From: Akkermansiaceae bacterium UBA5689
Lineage (GTDB): Bacteria; Verrucomicrobiota; Verrucomicrobiia; Verrucomicrobiales; Akkermansiaceae
Assembly: GCA_002420305.1 (NCBI GenBank)
Contig: DIHT01000044.1
Span: 1-14,091, forward strand
Length of the DNA: 14,091 nt
Reading direction: 5' to 3'
The position numbers and the translations under genes are program-made. Below the pieces are notes generated by a model. It was not told the DNA's origin, ran no database searches, and worked only from the letters and a program-made list of their open reading frames with translations. This document shows, piece by piece, positions 8,201 to 14,091 of this stretch; positions within the stretch are counted from its first letter, which is position 1, and every line of letters starts with the position of its first letter.

Positions 8201-10625
8201 AAGGATGGCGGACATTGACATGATGGCAGTGAATGCGGTGGTTCGTGGCTGGGTCGATGACTGGGACACCTTGACTCGAAACAGGGGAAAGAACGGATAT
8301 TTTCTGCGGAGGCATAGCGATGGGAAATGGATGCTCCTGCAGTGGGACTCTGACCTGACCTACGGGAATACTTCGGCTCCATTTATCGGGGGCTTAACGG
8401 GAGTGCCTAATTTTTTCCGCAAACCCTACGTGGAGCAGAGGGTGAATTACTACATCGGGGAGATGGTGGAGAAGTATACCAGTGGATCTGAGCGTCTGGA
8501 GACATGGTTTGATCTCGAGGCGCGCTCCAATCGGAGAGTGTCCATTAATCCGAGTCGGTATCTCAACTTTAACAATTCGAGGGTCAATTATGCCATGAAC
8601 TCTGAAATCGGAAGTGCCGTTGCGAATACCCGTTTTACTGTCAATGGTCCCTCAAGCACGGCTGCAGATGTCATTGACCTCAGCGGGACCAGCAACCATC
8701 GGGCGTTTGATATTCGCGTCGTCGACCGCCCAGATGTAGAGGTCCAGTTCACGGGGCAGACTGAGTGGGCTGCTTCGGGTATTTATTTGCGCCAAGGTCG
8801 TAACGAGCTGGAATTTCAGGCTCTTGACTCAGAGGGGCTGGTCGTCGGAACGGATGTAGTCGTGATCAATAAGGCAGGTAATGCTCCCCCGGTTGTCGAT
8901 CTTGATAGTTCGCCCTCCTCTCTCAATGTCCCCGTACAGAGCACGCTGGTGGTTGATGGGGGCGCGAGCTTTGATCCTGAAGGGACGAACCTGAGCTATC
9001 GATGGGAAGTTGATGGGGACGCAATATTGGAAAGTCCGTCTCCCGAAATTGTTAACGTTCGCTTTCCGAGGCCCGGGTTGTATTTGCTCACCGCCACGGT
9101 AGAGGATCAGGACGCAACCGAGACCGTGACTACAAGAGAGATTACGGTGTATTCGGAATCTGAGTGGCATCCATTCTCGGATCAGACTCTCGGTGAGGGC
9201 TGGGTCGAAGAGAATGTGGAGGTTCGGCACGACTACAGCGGTAGTGCCTGGTATTCCCTGAATGATAGGCCGGGCGAGCTTACTCTGAAATTAAACGATG
9301 ATTCCGCGAAATCGATGCGGACTGTGAATCCGCAATATCCGGTTCTCTGGCGCGATCTGGCCGGGGCGGAGGACGTTCTTCTCCAGACCGACCTGAGCCT
9401 TTCCTCCATTCAGCAGGGAGGATTCATCGCGGGCCTGATCGTGAGGGTTATCGAGGACGGGCAAGAGGTCACTTATGCGTTCGGAATGGAGAATGGAGAC
9501 TTTTTGCGAGCGCGAAAGATTGTCGGTACGACTGAGACCCGCCTGGGAAGCGTTACATGGGGTGAAGGTGCCGCTGTCGTCCGTATGCGGAGGGTAGGGA
9601 GTGCTCTGCATTTTGATTACCGTGTTAGCCCAGGAACATGGGAAACCCTCCACTCCGAGGATTTCGGTGCAGAGGCATCCCTTGAGCGCGGAGGGATTTT
9701 TGCCTCAACTCCTTCGGCCCTTATGGCGCGCTTTGAGTTTGATTACTTCGTGGTGGTTGATCCTGCCTCTGAAAGTGCTGCGGTCGAGGACCTTCGAATT
9801 ACGGAGGTTATGTATCACCCTCTTGATCTTGGGGTTGGATATGATTTGGAGTTTATCGAACTGGCCAACACGGGCAGCTCACCGATCGATCTTTCTGGTA
9901 TCAGATTTGAGGATGGAAACCCGTTTTCAGGGCTTGTCTTTGATGGCCTTGAATTGGCTGCCGGAGAAATTGCTGTGGTTACTGCGAACCCATCAGATTT
10001 TAGAGCAATTTATGGAGAAGGAATCAGAGTCTTGGCCAGCTGGGCTGATGGAGGAATCAGTAATGGAGGAGAGTCCATAGTGCTCGTTGATGCCGAGGGT
10101 GATATTATCCACGACTTTGAATACTCTGATGACCCTCCATGGCCGGTTGAAGCTGATGGGGAAGGGTCCTCTCTGGAAGTCATTGATACCGAAGGGAATT
10201 ATAATGACCCGTCCAACTGGCGTGCGAGTCTGGTTCTGGGGGGAACCCCGGGTATTGTGACTTCTGAGGGGGACTTGGATAACGATGGGCTTGACGATGC
10301 TGGTGAAGCGTTGGCAGGAACGGATCCCCTGAATCCTGACAGTGATGGCGATGGGGCACTGGACGGTAGTGAGGTTGATGCCGGAACTGACCCTCTGGAC
10401 CTTCTCTCTGTCTTTAAGTTGATAGAGGTTACGAGGGTTGGAGATACCACCCGGGCAAGCTGGAACAGTGTCCCTGGGCGGAGCTACACTCTTCAAGTCA
10501 GCCCGGACCTGACCCCAGACAGCTGGGCGGATGTGGGAACGGTAGAGGCTTCTCGAGGCATTACGGTGCTGCCACATGTCTCTGCCGATGGTCAGGAGCT
10601 CTACTACAGGGTGGTGGTTGAGTGA
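5268..10625 (+). CDS. Giant secreted lamin-tail / CotH-kinase multidomain protein
   Basis: 1785 residues from the ATG at 5268. The frame stays open back to 5157, but the shorter start gives a clean signal peptide (core FFAFPLLGILLSLQL, cleavage probably after VRG at 23). Order: LTD1 (24-190), LTD2 (195-315), LTD3 (318-465, INELMVEPP, DGEFIELYN), a jelly-roll-like beta region (466-620, ARWVYGKP, STGHGDIKANR), an Ig-like domain (641-721, YTATL, QFYVEAES), a CotH-kinase-like domain (about 750-1130), PKD (about 1204-1294, SFDPEGTNLSYRW), a concanavalin A/LamG-like domain (about 1299-1500), LTD4 (1506-1663, ITEVMYHP), TSP3-like calcium repeats (1669-1711) and a beta C-terminal domain (1715-1785, PGRSYTLQVSPDL). 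CotH motifs are IREDVE (884-889), DDWD (997-1000), KNGYFLR (1008-1014) and WDSD (1026-1029). CotH proteins in spore-formers are secreted protein kinases; activity here is inferred. No transmembrane or PEP-CTERM anchor is seen, so it is extracellular or loosely surface-held. Confidence 0.93.
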   Translation: MNLRSFFAFPLLGILLSLQLVRGEQVVIREIMYHPQMVPEGETSLPEFIEIENLTSSVFDIAEWKITGGVDYTFPDFSAAAPNDSFLVGRRKIVVCQGDPAEFRAAYGVSNAIQVFGPWTGSLDNAGDRITLRDKNGVVMTSVRYDDTHPWPVAPDGAGHSLVLTESERRIDDYRSWGASSRVGGFPGNSDSAVVSALVINELHFDSDGDVDWVEVYNTSNIVQSLDGYFLSGARGFGDKAEISGSVPPNGFLAFDVGFSDNGVAFLVDGNNVVRSAVGYDRESLRDHVAAFPDGSTDFYSSAQGSRQASNNPDRETGVVINELMVEPPSGHRDGEFIELYNKGDTIVDMSGWRVVDGVDFRFPAGSTIAPGEYVVIAANERITAAAFPEARIIGQYSDSLSNNNELLRIEDAWGNMVDEVHYHTGGDWPEKAGGLGSSLELRHPTMDNSVPTAWRDSDESEKGEWTTFSITDSYDRLRTMGGESSYEELHMHGVGDCEIAMRNMNFALSQGGPNLLPGRGQRVSTNGQGASGWLCQGTHHLSYMQGRDFHLVSTGHGDIKANRVEIDVTGMNLSDNLTFDCEARWVYGKPTVIVHTWDRSFGGVLRLPVPRNLGSAGSSNSALIPSAAPALSGLIHNPAVPRGNPVQVTVRVSSSDAPTVNLRHRLDSANPDTAWGTTRMVDDGSNGDNIADDGIYTATLSEYTSDGVIAQFYVEAESAGGEVTVMPSPAPERPAMFIVDTTAVPRDLRSQRFVISARTVQALGNAGQGSAFNYAFPRLSNQFFNATFIGNERHIIYNAEFRKAGSPWQRSDSFSTSQGKTLKWKSPRDKRYRGWARRTIDDDPAVGRSHNNRLVRYWLYLLGHPSNEHEFVRIVINNGPAMIREDVESNANDFLKRNWDQGEKGELYRIDDEWWFDDGWSRTQRNADWGVDGRSVEPNMYHAEWMKRSREDEYDYGSFLNWVFSVGQNRFTREEIERMADIDMMAVNAVVRGWVDDWDTLTRNRGKNGYFLRRHSDGKWMLLQWDSDLTYGNTSAPFIGGLTGVPNFFRKPYVEQRVNYYIGEMVEKYTSGSERLETWFDLEARSNRRVSINPSRYLNFNNSRVNYAMNSEIGSAVANTRFTVNGPSSTAADVIDLSGTSNHRAFDIRVVDRPDVEVQFTGQTEWAASGIYLRQGRNELEFQALDSEGLVVGTDVVVINKAGNAPPVVDLDSSPSSLNVPVQSTLVVDGGASFDPEGTNLSYRWEVDGDAILESPSPEIVNVRFPRPGLYLLTATVEDQDATETVTTREITVYSESEWHPFSDQTLGEGWVEENVEVRHDYSGSAWYSLNDRPGELTLKLNDDSAKSMRTVNPQYPVLWRDLAGAEDVLLQTDLSLSSIQQGGFIAGLIVRVIEDGQEVTYAFGMENGDFLRARKIVGTTETRLGSVTWGEGAAVVRMRRVGSALHFDYRVSPGTWETLHSEDFGAEASLERGGIFASTPSALMARFEFDYFVVVDPASESAAVEDLRITEVMYHPLDLGVGYDLEFIELANTGSSPIDLSGIRFEDGNPFSGLVFDGLELAAGEIAVVTANPSDFRAIYGEGIRVLASWADGGISNGGESIVLVDAEGDIIHDFEYSDDPPWPVEADGEGSSLEVIDTEGNYNDPSNWRASLVLGGTPGIVTSEGDLDNDGLDDAGEALAGTDPLNPDSDGDGALDGSEVDAGTDPLDLLSVFKLIEVTRVGDTTRASWNSVPGRSYTLQVSPDLTPDSWADVGTVEASRGITVLPHVSADGQELYYRVVVE
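10272..10400 (+). repeat. Two TSP3-like calcium-binding repeats inside the LTD/CotH gene
   Basis: This encodes residues 1669-1711: two Asp-rich units, each ending in GTDP, with loops DLDNDGLDD and DSDGDGALDG. The spacing and acidic residues match thrombospondin type-3-like calcium-binding repeats, which in secreted Verrucomicrobiota proteins often act as a rigid spacer before the final domain. The repeat is visible at protein level, while the nucleotide copies have diverged. Confidence 0.8.
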
Positions 10626-10833
10626 TTGAACATCGCGGAGGACACTCTGAAACAGGCCTTTTAGCGATCTGAGGAGCCTGAGCTCCTTTCGGGGAGCTTC
10701 GTGCTTTTGCATGCCACTTCTGGGTTAAAACCACACCTGATCGGGAAGACTGGTGTGCGGTATTCAACTTTGCTTGGGGGTCAAGTGACGATATTGTAAC
10801 TCCTCGTCCAAGTTCTCCTTCCAAATAAATCCC
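10626..10833 (+). promoter_or_regulatory. Intergenic gap between the two giant paralogues
   Basis: These 208 bases hold no gene. Besides the hairpins at 10673-10698 there is a second possible stem, CACACC (10732-10737) with GGTGTG (10752-10757), 14-base loop and no following T run. The last 30 bases before the next ATG are pyrimidine-rich (TTCTCCTTCC) and then AT-rich (AAATAAAT), with no Shine-Dalgarno sequence. Whether the downstream gene has its own promoter here cannot be decided from sequence alone. Confidence 0.4.
10673..10709 (+). terminator. Overlapping alternative hairpins after the LTD/CotH gene
   Basis: Two mutually exclusive stem-loops can form here. GGAGC (10673-10677) can pair with GCTCC (10682-10686) across a 4-base loop. 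Alternatively AGCTCC (10681-10686) can pair with GGAGCT (10693-10698) across a 6-base loop. Only a weak run of four T follows (10706-10709), so this is a poor intrinsic terminator. It may stop the 5268-10625 transcript or modulate read-through into the paralogue. Confidence 0.3.
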
Positions 10834-13800
10834 ATGAATTGCGTTTTTAAATTCTGCATACCTCTCGTCTTTGTCGGGGCCTTCTCATCCTTGAAGGGAG
10901 AGCAGGTAGTTATCAGGGAAGTGATGTATCATCCCCCTGCCGGGCTCCACGAATTCATCGAGGTGGAGAACCTTACCGCAACGATTTATGATATCGCCCA
11001 ATGGAAGGTGAGAGGAGCGGTGGACTTTGACTTTCCGGTTTACGATTCCGGGAACCATGAGAGTAACTTTCTCAAGCAGTGGGAGCGCGTTGTCATTTGC
11101 GGAGTAGATCCTGCAACTTTCCGGGCGGATTACGGATTGCCTCAGTCTGTGCGAGTGCTGGGTCCCTGGACGGGATCCCTCGCCAATGAAGGAGAACGAA
11201 TCAATATTCGGGACAAAAACGGAGCGACGGTTTGCACGCTAAGGTATGATGACCGTCATCCGTGGCCGGTTGCTGCCGATGGAGGGGGGCATAGCCTTGT
11301 TCTCGATAATGACAGTTACGCTATTGATGACTATCGAGTTTGGAGGGCGAGTAGTTCCCCGGGAGGCACACCCGGAGCAGGTGAGCCGGCGGCCGCAGAA
11401 GAGCCGTATTCGAACCCGGAAGTGGATCTTTCAGTCGGGCTCCCCTACATTAACTTCGATCACAACTGGAGGTATCTTGACAACGGTTCCAATCAGGGAG
11501 CCGGGTGGAAGAACCCGGGATTTAATGATGCGAGCTGGGACACAGGGCGGGGCCTCTTTGGTTATGAAACCTCGGTGGTTCCTTCGCCGGGAATTTCAAC
11601 GCCCTTCGAAAATCCAAATGCGGCGGGTAATGACATTATTACCTACTATTTTCGAACGTCCTTTGAGTTTAATGGTGAGACTGAGGGAACCAGTATCTCC
11701 ATCGACACAATTCTGGATGATGGAGCAGGCTTCTGGTTGAATGGGCAATGGCTGGGAGGAATCGGGGTCGAAGAGGGAGCGAGCTTCACGACAACAGCCT
11801 CCCGGACGGTGGGAGATGCGAGTGAAGAAGAGGCTATCGTGACCAGTAGCTCTCCGCCCTTGGTCGAGGGAACAAATGTTCTGGCAGTTGAGGTTCACCA
11901 GACCGGAACCACGAGTTCTGATGTCGTTTTTGGTGCAAGGGTAAACATTTCCACTCCAAGTGCTCCGAGTATCGTCATTAATGAGGTGCTTCCCCAGAAT
12001 GGAGTCGGGTTTGTAGAGCTCTATAACCCTACGGGATCCTCAATCGACGTGGGGGGTTGGTATCTCAGCGATTCGGCAAGCAATCTTACGAAGTATCGCA
12101 TCCCGGGGAGTCTGGTTATTGAGCCCGGGGGCCTCTCTTCCATTGGATATGCAGAAGCTAACTTATCAGTGGGCAATACGACTGTGGTCTATCTCACCCA
12201 GAGCGATGGTTCCACCATTGTGAATGGTATTGATACCGCTATGCCGAATGACGGGCGATCACTCGGACGTAAGCCTGCAGGAGCTGGAAGCTGGTTTTTG
12301 TTCACTTCGCCGACCCGGGATGGGGCAAATTCAAGTGCGGCAGAGTTGGGAGCAGTCCTCGCTATTAACGAGGTGCACTACGACGAGGATGGCAATATTG
12401 ACTGGGTAGAGCTGTATCATGAGGGCGCTTCCTCTCAGGGGTTGTCGGGTCTCTATCTTTCAAGTCGAAGGGACTTCGGGGACAAGATGCCACTCACTGG
12501 ATCGATCGGCCCTCGCGATTTCAGAAGTTGGCCTGTATCGTTCGGAACTGGTGGTGGTGATGAAGTTCTCTGGCTGGTGGATTCCGGGAACAGGGTGATT
12601 GATGCGGTGGTAGTCGAACAGGCTCGAGGGCGGAATTATTCAGCGGCTTATCCAGATGGATCTGGGTTGTTTTACTCCTCGGAGGTAGGAGGCCAAAACC
12701 GCGCGAATGATCCAACACGGGAAGAGGGTATCGTTATTACCGAGCTTATGGTGGAACCTCCTTCCAGTCATCGGGACGGTGAATATATTGAACTCTACAA
12801 TAACTCCCGGGCTTCAATCAATCTAGGTGGCTGGCGTATTGATGAAGGTGTGAATTACACCTTCCCCTCCGGGGTTAGTCTTTCGGCTGGGGAGTATCTC
12901 GTGGTTGCCTCTAACCCCGGCTACACACGCGGGGCTCACCCCGGGGCGCGGGTGCTTGGCCCATATGATGGCACCCTGAGCAATAGCGGAGAGCGGCTGG
13001 CGCTTGTGGACTCGTGGGGTAATCTGGCCGACGAAGTGCATTATGCGACGGGTGGTGAATGGCCTGCCTTGGCGGGAGGGCTGGGAAGTAGCTTGGAACT
13101 GCGAAACCCCGACATGGATAACTCAATGCCCAGTGCATGGGCCGACTCAGACGAGTCCCAGAAGTCACGTTTCGAGACATACACTATCGAGGACCGGTAT
13201 TTGCAGAATAACTCCCGTGGGGGGAGTTCCAGTTATAAGGAGTTGCATATTCATGCCGTGGGAGATGCTCATATTGCTCTTCGGAACATGAGTCTTAGGC
13301 GGGGTGGGAATGGATCGAATCTTCTCCCAAGCTCAGGAGAGAGAGTAGTCACCAACGGAGACGCTTCCAACGGGTGGCTTTGTCAGGGAACCCACTACCA
13401 GACCTACATGTCGGGTAACGAGCTGCGCGTGGTCTCCACAGGGCATGGGGATGTTAAGTCTAACCGATGTGAGATCGATGTGACCTCGATCTCTGATAAT
13501 GACGATCTTGTATGGCAGTGCCAGGCCCGGTGGGTATACGGAAAGCCCACCCTCGTAGTGAATACTTGGGACCGAAGCTTTGGTGATATCATTCGGCTTC
13601 CCATTCCACGGAACCTGGGCACTCCGGGCTCAGAAAATTCGAGCGCGGAGGAGCAGGCGATGCCAACCCTGTCAAAAATCATGCATTCCCCACCAGTGCC
13701 CACGTCTTCTGACACGGTCACGATTACTGCTCATGTGAAATCGGTCAGATCGTTGAATTCGGTGAACCTTCGACATCGCCTCGACAATGCGACGTGGAGC

Positions 13801-14091
13801 AACTCCTGGGGAACGCAGGCCATGAATGACAACGGGCAAGGTGGAGATCTGGAGGCAGGTGATGGAGTTTACACTACCACGTTGCCCTCGCGTGGCGATG
13901 GAACAATTGTTCAGTTTTACGTGGAAGCAACCTCCGCTGCAGGAACTAATCATATTCCCCGTTCAGCACCTGATGCACCGGCGCTCTATGTTGTCGATAA
14001 TAGTAACATTCCGACTGATCTGCGAACCCAGCGCTTCGTGATCTCCGCGCGTGACATCGACTATACTGGCGGGGGAACGTCCGGAGAATCG
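10834..14091 (+). CDS. Second giant secreted lamin-tail / CotH protein, 3' end cut by window edge
   Basis: The frame is open from the ATG at 10834 to the last base: 1086 residues with no stop. A TGA at 10786-10788 is in frame upstream with no other start between, which fixes the start. A signal peptide (core FCIPLVFVGAFSSL, cut near LKG at 22) leads into GEQVVIREVMYHP, almost identical to the preceding gene's GEQVVIREIMYHP. Order: LTD1 (23-185), a jelly-roll galactose-binding-like domain (204-372, TYYFRTSFEF, DDGAGFWLNGQWLG, NVLAVEVHQTG), an extra LTD (380-503, INEVLPQNG, GWYLSD), LTD (510-633), LTD (634-780, HRDGEYIELYN), the jelly-roll-like beta region (781-935, ARWVYGKP), an Ig-like domain (about 950-1040, VNLRHRLDN, QFYVEATS), then the first residues of a CotH domain (TQRFVISARDID). 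It is a tandem paralogue of the gene before it, with about 315 more residues after LTD1. Kinase residues lie beyond the window, so activity cannot be judged. Confidence 0.92.
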   Translation, partial: MNCVFKFCIPLVFVGAFSSLKGEQVVIREVMYHPPAGLHEFIEVENLTATIYDIAQWKVRGAVDFDFPVYDSGNHESNFLKQWERVVICGVDPATFRADYGLPQSVRVLGPWTGSLANEGERINIRDKNGATVCTLRYDDRHPWPVAADGGGHSLVLDNDSYAIDDYRVWRASSSPGGTPGAGEPAAAEEPYSNPEVDLSVGLPYINFDHNWRYLDNGSNQGAGWKNPGFNDASWDTGRGLFGYETSVVPSPGISTPFENPNAAGNDIITYYFRTSFEFNGETEGTSISIDTILDDGAGFWLNGQWLGGIGVEEGASFTTTASRTVGDASEEEAIVTSSSPPLVEGTNVLAVEVHQTGTTSSDVVFGARVNISTPSAPSIVINEVLPQNGVGFVELYNPTGSSIDVGGWYLSDSASNLTKYRIPGSLVIEPGGLSSIGYAEANLSVGNTTVVYLTQSDGSTIVNGIDTAMPNDGRSLGRKPAGAGSWFLFTSPTRDGANSSAAELGAVLAINEVHYDEDGNIDWVELYHEGASSQGLSGLYLSSRRDFGDKMPLTGSIGPRDFRSWPVSFGTGGGDEVLWLVDSGNRVIDAVVVEQARGRNYSAAYPDGSGLFYSSEVGGQNRANDPTREEGIVITELMVEPPSSHRDGEYIELYNNSRASINLGGWRIDEGVNYTFPSGVSLSAGEYLVVASNPGYTRGAHPGARVLGPYDGTLSNSGERLALVDSWGNLADEVHYATGGEWPALAGGLGSSLELRNPDMDNSMPSAWADSDESQKSRFETYTIEDRYLQNNSRGGSSSYKELHIHAVGDAHIALRNMSLRRGGNGSNLLPSSGERVVTNGDASNGWLCQGTHYQTYMSGNELRVVSTGHGDVKSNRCEIDVTSISDNDDLVWQCQARWVYGKPTLVVNTWDRSFGDIIRLPIPRNLGTPGSENSSAEEQAMPTLSKIMHSPPVPTSSDTVTITAHVKSVRSLNSVNLRHRLDNATWSNSWGTQAMNDNGQGGDLEAGDGVYTTTLPSRGDGTIVQFYVEATSAAGTNHIPRSAPDAPALYVVDNSNIPTDLRTQRFVISARDIDYTGGGTSGES

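Noticed and set aside
9993..10712. 239-residue - strand frame spanning the 3' end of the first LTD/CotH gene and the gap after it
   Set aside because: It mostly overlaps LTD4, the calcium repeats and the C-terminal domain in antisense. No domain was recognised, and the part in the gap is too short to support a gene.

Overview
This window most likely comes from a Verrucomicrobiota bacterium; Planctomycetota is less likely. The case rests on two features. One is a planctomycete-type cytochrome c / DUF1549 / DUF1553 gene next to a DUF1501 gene. The other is a pair of very large secreted proteins built from lamin-tail (LTD) and CotH-kinase domains, one of which ends in calcium-binding TSP3-like repeats. 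No mobile element, CRISPR array, tRNA or rRNA was seen.

Layout. The left third (1-4922) is a leftward operon of three genes. The first is an 825-residue exported PSCyt1-DUF1549-DUF1553 protein (4922-2445). A DUF1501 protein with a twin-arginine leader follows (2406-910, start moved downstream from the longest ORF). The third is a conserved protein of unknown function that leaves the window at base 1 (898-1, 299 residues visible). The right two thirds run rightward. A 345-base divergent intergenic region (4923-5267) leads to a 1785-residue secreted LTD/CotH protein (5268-10625). After a 208-base gap containing two competing hairpins comes a paralogue (10834 to the window end, 1086 residues visible, still open).

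How the parts may fit. The leftward pair is a recurring couple in this phylum. It encodes exported proteins, one with two CxxCH haem-type motifs and one with an alkaline-phosphatase-like fold, usually thought to act in the periplasm. Their substrate cannot be read here. The rightward pair arose by tandem duplication: signal peptides, first LTD modules and downstream domains align. The second copy carries about 315 extra residues, a jelly-roll (galactose-binding-like) domain plus one more LTD. Both are probably surface or extracellular proteins combining binding modules with a CotH-type kinase fold. That the two divergent units work together is only an inference from adjacency.

The main points of interest are the edge-truncated unknown gene with a hydrophobic-DxD motif, the domain gain or loss between the giant paralogues, the divergent CotH domain, and the absence of Shine-Dalgarno sequences before all five starts.
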